Assembly (NCBI GenBank): GCA_021018815.1
Contig: JAITYX010000045.1
Location: 4,990,446-5,054,445 of the forward strand
Direction of reading: 5' to 3'
Length of the DNA: 64,000 nt
Origin: Talinum fruticosum
Taxonomy: Eukaryota; Streptophyta; Magnoliopsida; Caryophyllales; Talinaceae
The position numbers and the translations under genes were made by a program. How positions within the stretch are numbered: the first letter of the stretch is position 1; each line of letters begins with the position of its first letter. Below the pieces are notes generated by a model. The model saw nothing but the letters and a program-made list of their open reading frames with translations. It was not told where the DNA came from and searched no databases. Positions 45,761 through 57,889 of this stretch are shown piece after piece.

Positions 45761-46850
45761 GCTTAAGATGCTGAGAAGAGAGATCCTCAGGAGGTAATTA
45801 ACTATTTCCTCATGTTTTCGAAACTTAATATGGCTAGATATATTTCTCCTTTGGAAGAAAAGTCTAATTCTGATTTTTGAATTCAAAGAGTAACTAGAGT
45901 CTCTTATTACTCGGAGCACCACTTTGAAAAAGGAATTAGAAAACTTGAGATAGAATCTGAAAGTACTTGACACCCCCTTAAGATAATAAGACTAAGTCTA
46001 AGTGCCTTAGAATTGAGAATGAGAAACTGAAACAAAAGCTCAATGAGTGACAAGAGTTGGTTGTAAAACTCACTAAAGGTCGGAAAAACCTTGATTTATT
46101 ACTTGGCTCTCAAGGTGTCTCATTTCGGAAAAAAAGGTCTTGGTTACAATGTTAAAGAGAAAGATAATCCTTATAACAATCTTTTCAAAATTGATACTAC
46201 AACTATTAAGTTCACGAAGGCTAACCATGGTCCCATTCATTCACAAAGAAACCGGACTGAGCCCAAACCAGTTTTCATGAAAAAACCTTCTCAACTCTGT
46301 TCACAAAAGGAAAGGTTTTCAAAGAAAAGAGACATAGACTCGGTTCTCTAGAAGAAAGACTCGAGAGGTAGACTAAACCCAAAATTTTTGAAATCTGGAT
46401 TCCCAAAAGTGCTCTTCCTTAGAAAAGACCACGAGTAAAACTATTACTTGGGTTTGTAAGAGAAAGTTAGAAGGGTTCGTTTATTTTTGTTTTGCGGGTC
46501 ACTTAATTAGAAACGAATGGGTTATTGGTAGTTAGGCGAGTGGTTGCTTACACCATATGTCCGGAGACTCAAGACTCTTCTTAGAGTTAGAAGAAATAAA
46601 AGGAGGAAAAGTCACATTTGGAGACAATAGCAAAGGCAAGATAGTTGGAATTGGAAGAATTGGTCAAGGAGAGAATTTAGTCGAGTCCAGTATACCTTGT
46701 CAAAGGACTCAAGTACAATCTTCTAAGCATTTCTCAATTATGTGACAAAGGTCATGATGTAAGATTCACTCGGACCAACCGCTTCATTTTTATGTAGTCA
46801 CCAAAGAAACAAAGCTATGAGGTCCGAGGTCGGGTAACACTTAATCCATT
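45761..46850 (+). pseudogene. gag C-terminus and protease region (E)
   Basis: Gag end includes HFGKKGLGYNVKEKDNPYNN and KANHGPIHSQRNRTEPKPVF. The protease region has GDSRLFLELEEIKGGKVTFG and SKGKIVGIGRIGQGENL (46557-46745). The DSG-type active site before it is frameshifted. Confidence 0.65.
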
Positions 46851-47860
46851 CCTATTTTATATTCTAGTCAAGATTTATCATGCTTAAAAGCTTCTCCGAA
46901 TGATGATTCATGGACATGACATTGTAGACTAGGCCATATCAGCATGTATACCATTAAGAAGCTTGCATCTCATGGATTAGTTAGGGGTTTACCTAACTCT
47001 GCATTTAAGAAAGATAAAATATGTGAGACATGCACAAAAGGAAAGCAAGTAAGATCATCATTTAAGCCACTCAAGAGAGTATCTACATCCAAAGTGCTTA
47101 AATTGATTCATATGGATTTGTGTGGTGAAATTCCTGTCAAAAGCTTAGGAAGTAAATCATATGTGCTAGTTATTCTTGATGATTACTCATGATTTACTTG
47201 GGTGTGTTTTCTAAAGCACAAGAACGAAGCATTTAAAGAATTCACCAAGATATGTAGGAAAATTCAAGTGGAGTATGAGATTCTTATCGGGAGAACTCGA
47301 ATTGACCATGGAAGGGATTTCGATTACTCGGAATTTGCGGACTTTTGTAACAAGAATGACATTTCCCACAACTTCTCAGCAACAAGAACTCCTTAACTCA
47401 ATGGAGTAATGGAGAGAAAGAATAGAACACTTGAAGAAATAGAAAGGACAATGATGATTGAAAATGATCTACCATACTATTTCTGGGTGGAGGTAGTAAA
47501 CATAACAAATTACACACTAAACGGATGCCTCATGAGACCCATTCGAAGAAGACACCTTATGAGATCTGTATAAGGGAAAGAAGCCTAATGTTTCCTACTT
47601 CAAACCATTCGAATGTAAATGCTATGTGTATAACATTGTCAAACCACATCCGACTAAGTTTTATGCATGGTCCGATGAAGGTATATTTCTGGGTTATTCA
47701 TATCATATTAAAGCTTATAGAATTTTAACAAGAGAATTAAGAAAGTGGAATAATGTATCCACGTTGTGTTTAATGAGATTGATCATGGCAGGACAAGTGA
47801 ATCCACTTTCTCGAACTCAAGCTCAATCAAGATGAAGATGATGTAGCAAAAGATGAGCTC
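46851..47860 (+). pseudogene. copia GAG-pre-integrase and integrase (E)
   Basis: MYTIKKLASHGLVRGLPNSA and KICETCTKGKQVRSSFK (zinc region), then MDLCGEIPVKSLGSKSYVLV, IDHGRDFDYSEFADFCNKND, NGVMERKNRTLEEIERTMM. The LVRGLP block is typical of Sirevirus integrases. The C-terminus is split over two frames (SDEGIFLGYSYHIKAYRILT). Confidence 0.8.
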
Positions 47861-47863
47861 AGA

Positions 47864-48184
47864 GTGAACCATAACAAAGGAACCGAGACAACTCGGAATG
47901 AGACAACCGAGAGTGAGGCAACTCGGAATGAACCAACTCGGAATGAGTTAGTTCGAGAACCAGCTCAAACTGCTGAAGGACAAGCTTATGAAGAAGTTCA
48001 ACAAGAAGAACCAATTGAAGATCAAACCATTCAACCAACAAACTTGGTAAATCAGAAGGTAGGTAAAGCTTCCAAATATGCATCAAGTCACCCACCCGAG
48101 AATATTCTTTCTAATATTAATAGTGAAGTAAGAACTCGTTCTTTTTACAAAATCTATGTGCATTTTAAGCATTCATTTCATTAA
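47864..48184 (+). pseudogene. integrase-RT linker (E)
   Basis: Hydrophilic, rich in Glu/Thr/Asn/Arg, with four near-identical repeats of the TTRNE/ATRNE/PTRNE type (47885-47950), then QPTNLVNQKVGKASKYASSH shared with copy C. No enzymatic domain. Confidence 0.6.
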
Positions 48185-48189
48185 TTGAA

Positions 48190-48985
48190 CCAAAAATGTA
48201 CTAGAAGCGCTACTTGAGCCTGAATGGGTAGAGGACATGTAGAAGAATTAACTCAATTTGAAACAAACCAAGTATGGACTTTGACCAAATGACCTTCGAC
48301 CACCCAGTTATAGGAACCAAATGGGTTTCAAGAACAAACTAGATTGGAAATCTTTGCACCTATTACTATGATTAAGGACATCGGAATTCTCATAGCATTT
48401 CCTTCTAGCATGAGCATTAAGCTTTTATCAAATCGATGTTATGTGTGCATTTTTCAATGGTTATATTCAAGTAGAAATTTATGTTGAGCAATCCCTTGGA
48501 TTTGGAAACTCTCAATTTCCAAATCATGTTTTCAAATTTCAAAAAGTTTTATATGGTCCGAAACAAGCTCCTAGAGCTTGGTATGAAAGACTAAGTAGTT
48601 TCTTAGTTGAAAATGACTTCAAAAGAGGTCTTATTGAAAAAACTCTTTTACAAAAACCAAGGGGAATGAATTTCGTATCATTCAGATTTATGTTGATGAC
48701 ATTATATTTGGAGCTACTAATGAAACTTTATGCGAAGTGTTTTTGAGTTGATGAGATAGGAGTTCTAAATGAGTATGATGGGAGAACTCAATTTCTTCCT
48801 TGGATTGTAAATCAAGAAAGAGAAGGATAGAATTTATTGTCATCAATCAAAATACGCCAAGGAATTACTAAAGAAGTATAAGCTCCAAGATGTGAAGCAT
48901 GCAACAACACCAATGAGTAGCAGTACTAAATTGGACTCAAATGAGAAAGTTAAAGAAGTAGATAAAAAACTATAGAGGTATGATT
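48190..48985 (+). pseudogene. copia reverse transcriptase (E)
   Basis: CAFFNGYIQVEIYVEQSLGF, HVFKFQKVLYGPKQAPRAWY and [20 protein letters not shown] are in frame. The YVDD box is present but frameshifted (48690). The N-terminal third is shortened (deletion after NKLD). Confidence 0.75.
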
Positions 48986-48989
48986 AGAT

Positions 48990-50148
48990 CTCTACTTTAT
49001 CTTACATCTAGTAGGCATGATATCATGTTCGAGTGTCTGCCTTTATGCAAGATTTCAAGCTAACCCTAAGGAATCACATCTCACCTGCGATGAAGTGAAT
49101 TTTTAGATATCTTGCACGGACTTAGACACTTGGTCTCTAGTATTCAAAGGACTCAGATCTGACCCTTACTAGATACTCGGATGCTGACTATGCTCGATAC
49201 AAAGTTGATTGAAGGAGCACATCAGCAGTATGCCAATTGGGTCAATCACTCATCTACTAGCATTCAAAGAAGAAAAACTCGGGTGCTTTATCAATTGTTG
49301 AGCCCGAGTACATAGTTCTCTGGAGCTTGTTATGCTCGGATTCTCTAGATCAAGCAACACTTCAAGGAGCAAGCATTACTTGAAGGAGCTAAGACTGTCA
49401 TTCACATTTGTCCCAATCAATTGTGATAATCATAGTGCCATCAGCATCACTAAGAATCTAATTCAACACTTTAAAATGAAACACATTAAGGTGGAAAAAT
49501 TTGCTTGTCGGTCCATTTAAGTATGGGTAATTATTTATCCGACCCACTAATTTTAGATAAATATTTATAGGTTCATCAAAGTTGGTTAAAAATAATTTTG
49601 AGGCAAATCGAACGGGAAACTTTAATTCCCGGTTAATATGATGATGTGTCCATAGATATGACGCTTTTGCCCTTACTAAAAACCAGTGGCCACATGAGTA
49701 AAGAAACAAAAAGTTAAAATTTGGGATTTTTTAAAAATATAGTATTTTTTAAACTTTTTTTTTACTTAGTTTTCTTTTACTTAGCTTAAATCATGTGGCC
49801 ATTGCTTTTTAGTTAACTGTCATTTCTATGGACACGTCATAATATTAACCAGAAATTAAAGTTTCCCATCGGATTTGGTTCAAAATTTTTTAACCAAACT
49901 TTGATGCACCCATAAACATATATCTGAAATTAGTGGGTTGGATAAATAATTACCTATACTTGAATGGACCGACAAGCAATTTTTTCCATTGAGGTGAGGT
50001 ATCATTTTCCGAGAGACCATTCGAGAAAGGTGATATTAAACTTGAGTTTATTCCTACCAAATTTCAATTAGTTGATATTTTCACAAAACTTCTAAGTGAA
50101 GATCGGTTTTGCTTTATTAGGAATGAACTTGGCATGTTAATTGCATGA
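48990..50148 (+). pseudogene. copia RNase H (E), interrupted by a MITE
   Basis: Text through stops and shifts to INCDNHSAISITKNLIQHFK and KHIKV, then the MITE 49494-49987. RNase H resumes with IEVRYHF and ends ...CFIRNELGML with a stop at 50146-50148. The insertion lies inside the conserved KHIEVRYHF block. Confidence 0.8.
49494..49987. mobile_element. MULE-type MITE, foldback, 494 bp
   Basis: Long terminal inverted repeats of roughly 200 bases. The left end GAAAAATTTGCTTGTCGGTCC matches the reverse complement of the right end GGAAAAAATTGCTTGTCGGTCC, and the similarity continues to GTGGCCACATGA. Flanked by ATTAAGGTG (49485-49493) and ATTGAGGTG (49988-49996), a 9-base target duplication with one mismatch as in Mutator-like elements. 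No ORF; non-autonomous. Confidence 0.85.
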
Positions 50149-50712
50149 TTATCTGATTTATTGCATGAGTTATTGAGAATTTTATTGCATGTTATGTTGT
50201 GAGTAAATAAGAAATGGATCGAGTTAAATGAAGATGTGACTGGAGTTATTAGTTTTCGGAGTATGTGCTTGAGTCACTAAGACACATCAATGAATCGGAC
50301 TTAGTTTATGAGAAAAATGGACATCAAAATTCCGAGATCATCTCTAGATCAATGAATAATATTGGAAATGTTTTCGAAATTCTCTTTTCTCTCTCTAGCA
50401 CATAAACAATCTGCAAAATAGCCATTAGAGGGAACCAGTTTCGAAGATAGTCGTTACTCACTAGAATACTCAACGGTCTACTAACCTTTACTTTGAGGGC
50501 TAAGTGAGAAAGGCTTTTGTTCAATGAAAGCTCTTGTTCTATAAAAAAGCACCCCTTCATTTTCATTCTCTCACTTTCTATTTCTTACTCTCACTCTTGC
50601 ACTCTTTGCTCTTGTACTAAAAAACTCCATGCTCTACTCTCTGTCTCTCTCTTTCGTTCATCTACTCTTTTCTCTCTCTCTTACTCTCAACTTCTTTTAC
50701 TCTTTGTCAATC
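50149..50712 (+). other. pol to env-like spacer (E)
   Basis: Non-coding. TATA box at 50540, then a CT-rich leader (50570-50710, long CTCTCT runs). Equivalent to 617-1249. Confidence 0.6.
50540..50548 (+). promoter_or_regulatory. TATA box upstream of env-like ORF (E)
   Basis: TTCTATAAAAAAGC, about 173 bases before the ATG at 50713. Confidence 0.55.
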
Positions 50713-52330
50713 ATGCCTAAGACAGGAAGTGCTATGGAAGGAGGTTCGGCCACAAAGAAGGCTAGAACCAAATCCACTCGCTCCGGGAATCCTCAAAAGG
50801 ATCAATCTAAGGGCAAAGCCCTTGCCTTCGATGACCAAAAACTCATTGTAGCCCAACAGTACTATAGAAGAGAAATTTTTCTCCACCACCAAATTCTCTT
50901 GGATTGAACCTATGCTCAACACAGGTGATTACAAGTACATGTGTTTTTATGATTATATCTATGCAGAACTTGTCACTAAGTTCTATTCCAACATGCATGC
51001 GAGAGATAATGTAACCTCTTCAATCGTCCATGGCAAAACCATTTGCATCAATCTATCTTTTCTCCACAAACTTTTCGGGGACAAAACTCTTTTCTTGAAC
51101 TCCAACCCCATTCCATTCAATGATGTGATTGATGACTTCTTTGACCAATACTCCAAGGAGGTTCCAAAGTCGAGAAAGAACTTTTACGTGACTCGAGATG
51201 ACCTCGAAGCAAGACTTCTTTGCTTCATTATGATGAGGACTTTCTTTTCCTTCTACCCCTCCAAAGAGAACCCAAATAGCAAAGTTCTTAAGGTTCTCTT
51301 TGATATCCTTGAAGGTTATTAGGTTAACCTCTTCTCTTTTATCATGGAGCATATTGCTTTTGTTCCTTCCGACCCGAAGAAGCCTCCTCTTCCTTTTAGA
51401 GCTCTTCTTTCTGTTGTTTCTGCTCAATTTAAGGTGGATCTTCCTTCGACCTACACAAATTTCTGGAGCCTACTGTCTAGATAGGCAAAGGTGAGCTTAT
51501 TGGCCTAGGATATCTAGAAATTCGACCTAGTGTCCGGGCTCATTCATGTGAACATGCTCCTTCTCCCCTCCTCGGACTCGGAAAGACTCTAAGACCCCCT
51601 CTCACTTGTTGGACCTTCATATCTTAGCCTGCCCCTTCTATTGAGTTGCTTTAGAAAGTGGCAACCTAGTCGGTTACCTTAGCCAAAGAGGTGCAAGCAG
51701 CTGTGGTAGCTTTCCATGCTTTCATGCCAATCTTGACTTAGTTCCGAGTAAGGATCGGCTTCGGATCGACTAGAGCCAAGCCTTGGTTGGTGAGCTCAAG
51801 GAGGCGATGAAACTCTAACAAGATTCAAATCGACACCTCCAGGAGAGAAAATCCAAAGCTGCTGAGGACTTATAACCATCCTCTAAAGAAGCACTACCTT
51901 CCGAATGTTCGAGCTCTTCTAACTTAGAGTTAGAAGGAGAAGAACAAGAAGTAGAAGCGAGCGACAACAGCAGAAGTAGAATAAGAAACTCGAGTATTCC
52001 CAGCTGAGGAACAAAGGGGAAAGAACCCGAGGTGATCTCCTCATATCATACTCTGTCTGCATTAGAAGAGGTTGGAGATGTAGGCTAGTCTAAAGCCCCT
52101 TCCTCATTTCAACAGACCTCTAGCTGAAGAGGTTGTGGGTTTAGAAGAAGAACCAGAGGATATACAACCTCTAACTCGCAGGACTCGTAATACAAGTTCT
52201 TGACTTGCCCCTGCTTTTGTGTCGACCAGCTGCATCTACACAAAGCTACCGATGTAGTTGAGGTCCCCATTCTTTTGCCTCCACCCGCACTACTCCTCCT
52301 CCTTCTTAATTTCAAAATTTTTGGTCCAAC
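50713..52330 (+). pseudogene. env-like ORF (E), the clearest copy
   Basis: Start MPKTGSAMEGG at 50713. The basic N-terminus includes ATKKARTKSTRS. A frameshift at about 50890 is followed by a 136-codon open block (50912-51322) with YKYMCFYDYIYAELVTKFYS, INLSFLHKLFG, LFLNSNPIPFNDVIDDFFDQ, SRKNFYVTRDDLEARLL and SKENPNSKVLKVLFDILEGY; then a stop. Later parts are Ser/Glu-rich. The basic start followed by a globular block without membrane helices argues against a classical envelope. Function unknown. Confidence 0.65.
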
Positions 52331-52719
52331 ATCTCTGTACTTTCTTATTACTTCCTCCTATTTGTTTTTATGAAATGCATAGGGGAGAGAAATATGTAGA
52401 TGTTTGGCTCAAGGGAGTTCTTTATTTTCTTAAGTTTTTTATGCTAATTTATTAGTTTTAATGAAATTTTCTTATTTACGAGCATACATGAGTTATACCT
52501 TTCATCTCTTATATGTACTCGATATATACTTGCTTTGATACTTGCTTATAATCCTTTGACAAGTATGCTCTAATACTTCAATAAGTATGTTGTGAGTTGT
52601 ATATGATCAAAAGCACTTTAATATTTTTGTTTATTAATTTTTTTGCTCCGATCAAAATGCAACGAGAACATAAGTTTTTGAACTGTTAGCTTCTATGTTA
52701 AGTATGGAATGCCTTTCAT

Positions 52720-52733
52720 CAAAAAGGGGAGAT
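52720..52733 (+). other. polypurine tract (E)
   Basis: CAAAAAGGGGAGAT before TGAAGACTCGAG. An internal tract AGGGGAGAGAAATATG is at 52381. Confidence 0.8.
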
Positions 52734-53355
52734 TGAAGACTCGAGTATAACTCTCTATCTCTCTATGGTTTTGATTGCAAGTCATTCTAAGTATTTATGA
52801 AGCTCAACATCATGTTTTCCATTTTGTCCGACCCACTTAGAAATCATATCTTAAGTAAAACGCACTTAACTAGATTTCTAACACACTCGAGCGTAACTCG
52901 AAGAGATGGCGTGAGTAAATAATTTCACAAACACTTTATATTATGAGCACTGAGTTAATGTTCTAAATGAAAATGAATTATTACCTTAATTCTTCTATCT
53001 AAGTCAGTTTATTGAATGAAATTATTTACTTGATCAAGTTTATGCATTCTGATTATTTAATCTTAATAACTTGATCATTTAAAGGATTGACTCTAGATGG
53101 AATTTGAAACTAATGAATATTAGACTCGAAAAATCCATTCTTTCGGGATGAAGATAATTTATCACATAATTATTTTGAATTAATTTTTATATTGCCCTTA
53201 TTTTGGACGAAAGTATTTTTTATTTTGAGTACCACTTTATTTGCTTTTGCAGGTTGATTATAGTATTTTAATTTTATTTTGAAAAGCAAAAGCAACCGGC
53301 TTCTTATCGTTAAACACCAGCAGACAAAAACACATTTTCCGGACAAGGCCCAGCC
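52734..53355 (+). repeat. 3' LTR of copia E, truncated
   Basis: Matches the 5' LTR (CTCAACATCATGTTTTCC, TTGAATTAATTTTTAT, TTTTGCAGGTTGATTA) to about CATTTTCCGGACAAGG, then passes into the inverted LTR start of copy F. Confidence 0.8.
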
Positions 53356-53443
53356 AATAAAACTTAAAGAAGAGCTTTCTAAAGTGCTTGAATGGCTTGA
53401 ATTCAAAATCACAATGAGAGATAGAATCATACTCGAGTCTTCA
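53356..53443 (-). repeat. 3' LTR start of copia F (about 85 bp)
   Basis: Minus strand TGAAGACTCGAGTATGATTC..., aligned to the first ~80 bases of LTR E. The inner limit is uncertain. Confidence 0.7.
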
Positions 53444-53457
53444 ATCTCCCCTTTTTC
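53444..53457 (-). other. polypurine tract (F)
   Basis: Minus strand GAAAAAGGGGAGAT before TGAAGACTCGAG. The internal tract is at about 53819-53832 (minus AAAGGGGAGAG). Confidence 0.75.
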
Positions 53458-53949
53458 ATGAAAGTCATTCAACACTTAGAAGTATGAGTTACAAATAATA
53501 GAAATTAAGTTTTCGGTGCTCAAATAGTGATAACTGTTAGAATTGTCCGAGTAACCATAACATTTGTAATCCGAGTCATTAGAAATGATTAGTATGAGTT
53601 GGGAGCAAAGATGAGCATTGCATGTTACCAGAGCTATTTGAAAAAGTATTAGAGCATATCAAAATAATAGATAAATTATTAGAGCAAAAGAATAAATAAA
53701 GAATCATTAAAGCAAAGAAAGTACTTGTAATTTTAATTAGATTGTCACACGAATGGGAACATACAATATCAAAGAAAAAAACTAATGTTACTCCCCTTAA
53801 ACTGGACACCTATCTATCTCTCCCCTTTGCATTTCATCGAAACAAGTAGGAAAGAGAGGAGAAATACAATGTTGGACAAAAAGTCAAATAAAAACAAAGT
53901 GAACTAAGAGAGGGGTGGAGCAATTCTAAAGGAGGAAGGGGAACAAGAT

Positions 53950-55383
53950 GCCTTACACTTGCACCCGTATCTCCGTGATGAAATAGTTAGTTGTGGGATT
54001 GGCGGTAGTGGAAAAGGAGGCGGTTGTTCTGGTTGGACAAGATCTGCGAACAAGAGGTTGTTCTTCCTCAACTACTAAGTGCACTATGAAGTTGGTTGGG
54101 CTTGGGATTGACCAAGCATCCTCGTCTTCCTAGAAAGTTGATTAAGTGTGCTCAAAAGAAATGATCCCAACTTCTTTCTCTCTTTGGCCTTGTTCTTCGC
54201 CGACTTCAGCTTCTTCTTCTTCTTCTTCTTCTTCTTTATCTAACTCTAAGTCATAAGCGATGGATGACTCCAAGGATGAGCCTGATTCTAATTTTGAGTG
54301 CTCGCTAGCCTTGGATCTATGCTCTTGGACACAGATCAATCTGTGCTTACTACCTTCCGATGACTTCGTTAAGCTCGTTAACAAGAGTCCGACTCTCATC
54401 AATCTACTTCGAGCGAGTGCTCGAAGTTGAGTCGAATAGGTATGATGGCTTAGAAGGCACTAAGAGTTGATTTAACTCTTTGGCTGGAGTAGCAAATTGG
54501 GAAGCCACCTTCGAATGAGATCGATAAAGGGGCCGATTGATGAGAAGGGCCAGCAGCTAGAAGAAGACTTTCCGGTGCACTCTTCTTAGATGGAGAAGGG
54601 CCAGAAATGTGTACCCAGATATTAGGTTCGGTTTTCGGTATCCAAGACCGATCAGCTCGGTTCTCCCAATGGAGACGGCCGACTCTCGAAATTTGTGAGG
54701 ATAATTGGGAAGATCGACTTTAAAGTGAGCAAAAATTTTGGAAAGAAGGGCTTAAAAAGGTAGTGGGGGCCTTTTCTCGATCCTGGGGAACATAAGTAAT
54801 TTGTTCAATTATGAAAAGGATGAGGTTAACCTCATACTCTTCAAGAATATCAAAATCGAAAACCTTTCGCGGGGTTATCCTTAGAAGGATAAAATGAGAA
54901 CACAACTCTCATCGGAAAGAATCAAAGAAGTCCGGCCTTAGACTTCAGTTAGGTTATAGAAAAATTCTTTCCATTTTTTGGGACAACTTGGGCATACTTT
55001 TCAAAGAATTCATCTGCTAATTTAGTGAAAGGAATGGGATTGGTGTTCAGGAAATGACAAGTGAACATCGAAAAGTTTGGGGAGGAGAGAAAGATTATTA
55101 ATTATGTGTTTGCATTGGACAAACAAATACATAACATTGTCCTTTGAGGACATGTTCAGATAGAATTCTAAGACTAACTCGGGTGATCCATGAAAGTTTA
55201 GTAGAAAGGAAGAATTTATCTTCCGGAAAGTAGTGTTCGACTGCAATAGAGTGTTTTAGGTCTTCGAAAGATAAGGCTTTACCCTTTGTGGTATTCTTTT
55301 GTGGATCCTTAGGTTGAGTGACACGGATTGTTGCCTTCGTATGTGCAGTAACCTCCTTCAGTAACATTTTCTCTCGTCGGCAT
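53950..55383 (-). pseudogene. env-like ORF (F), broken
   Basis: ATG at 55383 (MPT...). A basic start and KGKALSFEDLKHSIAVEHYF, EDKFFLSTKLSW in a second frame; then SPELVLEFYLNMSSKDNV; the C-terminal part has a run of eight Glu (54209-54232 region, KEEEEEEEEAEVGEEQG) in 54402-54142. Stops throughout. Confidence 0.6.
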
Positions 55384-55563
55384 GTTGAGAGAAATAGAGA
55401 ATGGACAAGAGACATGTAGAATTGAGTGAGTAAGAAAGAGTGTGAGTGAGTAAAGAAGTAGGGTTCCGAGTTTGAAAACAGATCGAGGGTGAGTTCTGAG
55501 TTCAAGATTTGAGAGTGAGAAAGAGAAAATATCAAAGTGATAAAATGAGGGTGAGCAAAGGCT

Positions 55564-55571
55564 ATTTATAG
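55564..55571 (-). promoter_or_regulatory. TATA box upstream of env-like ORF (F)
   Basis: Minus strand CTATAAATAGCC, about 180 bases before the ATG at 55383. Confidence 0.55.
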
Positions 55572-55989
55572 ATAAAGGTTCTCACGTAAACAAAACCTCA
55601 ACTCGACCCAATTTGCAGAGTAATGGCTAGTTGACCGTTCCACGTTCCAATATCCTCCTATCACTTACATCTTCAAATTACTTCCTCTAAGAGCTAGTTT
55701 CTTTACCGTTCACATGCTAGAAAGAGAAAGAGAAATTCTTAAAAGTATTTCTAAGATTCTCTATTGAATTAGAGATGACCACAAAAGTTTCATGTCCATT
55801 TTCTCATGATCGAGTCCGAGCTACTAGACTATATGAGTTGCTCGGAACACACTCAAAAACTAATAACTAGAGCTCGGTCTCATGAAATGTTAACTAAACC
55901 ACTAGTAATTCAGACAATGCATGTAATAATCACTGAAAACATATAGTATATCATACAATAACTCATGTAATCATGCATTTAGCATACCA

Positions 55990-56560
55990 AGTTAATTCCT
56001 AATAAAAAAAAGTTGATCTTCACTCGGAGGTTTTGTGGAGATATCAGCTAATTGAAATTTCGTAATAATAAGTTGATGTTCAATGAAGTTATCAGCTAAT
56101 TGAAATTTAGTAATAATAAATTCATGTTTAGTATCACCTTTTTCGAGTGGTCTCTTTGAAAATGACATCCGACCTCAATGTGCTGCATTTTTTAGTACTA
56201 AATTGGATTCTTTTTTATGTTGATGATACTTTGATCAGCATACAGTGATAGGAACGGTTGTCAATGACAGTCCTAAATCCTTTAAATATTGCTTGATCAA
56301 TAAAATATGAGCACAGCTGGCTCTAACTACTATGTACTTCACCTCAGCTATTGATAGAGCAATTGAATTTTGCTTCTTTCAAGTGCCGGGAGATGTGTAT
56401 TGGACCCAGAAATTGACATGTCTGCTGAGGTACTCTTTCTATCAGCTTTGTATCTAGTGTAGTTAGAATCGAGTATCCAGCGTAGATAGAATTTGAGTCT
56501 TTTAAATACCGGACACCAAGTAACTAAGCTCCTATAAGATATCTAAATATTCTCTTCATC
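55990..56560 (-). pseudogene. copia RNase H (F)
   Basis: Readable only in pieces; the blocks for RNase H start, HSKKQ-like and the KGD end are present with stops and shifts. A short local duplication near 56041-56130 (the phrase ATCAGCTAATTGAAATTT...AATAATAA occurs twice) disturbs the C-terminal end. Confidence 0.6.
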
Positions 56561-56579
56561 GCATTGAGATGTAATTCCT

Positions 56580-57480
56580 TTACATTAGGCTTGAAATCTT
56601 ACACATAGGTAGACACTCGAACATAATGTCCGGCCTACTAGATGTAAGATAAAGTAGAGATCCAATCATACCTCTGTAGACTTTTTGATCTACGGCTTTA
56701 CCTTTCTCATCCGAGTCCATTTTGTTATTGCTACTCTTTGGAGTTGCTGCATGTTTGACATCTTGTAGCTTATACTTCTTGAGTAACTCCTTTGTGTACT
56801 TGATCCGATGGACTAAGATTCCATCTCTTTCTTTTTTGATTTGCGATCTAAGAAAGAAGTTGAGTTCTCCCATCACACTCATTTTGAAATTCCTGTCTCA
56901 TCAACTCGGAAAACTCTTGACGAAGAATTTCATTAGTAGGTCCAAAGATTATGTTATCAACATAAATCGAATAATGAGAAAATCAATCCCCTTGATTTTT
57001 GTGAAAAGAGTTGTCAATAAGACCTCTTTTGAAACCATTTCCAACTAAAAAATGTACTTAATCTTTCATACCAAGCTCTTGGAGCTTGATTCAAACCATA
57101 CAAAGCTTTTTGTAATTTGAAAACATGATTAGGCAATTGATGGTTTTCAAATCCAGGGTTGCTTAACATAGACTTCTTCTTGAATACAACCATTGAGAAA
57201 GGCACACTTACCTACCATTTGATATAATTTAATGTTTATGCTAGATACACATGCTAATAGAATTCCGATTGCCTCAATCCTAGCAACCGGTGCAAAGATT
57301 TCTGCACAATCAATTACTTCTTCTTAATTGTATCCCTAAGCATAAGTCTAGCCTTATTTCTTACCACCAAACCTTTCTCATCTAGTTTGTTCTTTAATAC
57401 CCATCTGGTTCTTATAATTAGGTGGTTAGATGGTTTTTTGGTTACGGTCTAAACTTGGTTTCTTTTAAATTGTAAAAGTT
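56580..57480 (-). pseudogene. copia reverse transcriptase (F)
   Basis: MGELNFFLRSQIKKERDGIL and KYTKELLKKYKLQDVKHAAT (56882-56580), plus [20 protein letters not shown] and AWYERLS (57205-57014). The catalytic region at about 56950 and the N-terminal part are broken. Confidence 0.75.
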
Positions 57481-57566
57481 CTTTTTGGATGGCCTCTACC
57501 CCTTCAACTTCTAGTAGGGCTTCTAGTACATTTTTAGGTTCAATTAATGAGATGAATGCAGAAAAT

Positions 57567-57884
57567 GCACATAAATTTTGTAAAGAAGAACGAGTCCTTA
57601 CCTAAGAGTTGATTTCGAGATGATGTTCTCTGGTGGATGACTAGATAAATATTTGAAAGCTTGACCTATTCTCTAGTTTACAGATTTGATGGTTGAACAC
57701 TTTGTTCTTCAACTGGTTTAGCTTGCACATAAATTTTGTAAAGAAGAATGAGTCCTTACCCCAAAGTTGATGTCCGAGATAACGTTCTCGTGTGGATGAC
57801 TAGATAAATATTTGAAAGCTTTACCTATTCTCTGGTTTATGAGATTTGATGGTCAAACACTTTGTTCTTCGGCTGGTTTAGCTT
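57567..57884. repeat. tandem duplication, 158-160 bp, in copia F
   Basis: Two adjacent units begin GCACATAAATTTTGTAAAGAAGAA (57567 and 57725) and end CTGGTTTAGCTT. They differ at scattered positions. They cover the integrase-RT linker and are not seen in copies C, D or E. Confidence 0.9.
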
Positions 57885-57889
57885 GTTAT

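Larger units (their letters stand above)
43458..53355 (+). mobile_element. Sirevirus-like copia element E, most complete copy
   Basis: 5' LTR, PBS, gag, protease, integrase, RT, RNase H, TATA box, env-like ORF, PPT and part of the 3' LTR, all plus. The 5' LTR lacks about its first 10 bases and the 3' LTR stops near position 615; both ends abut inverted LTR pieces (D' and F). The coding parts are all frameshifted. Confidence 0.85.
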
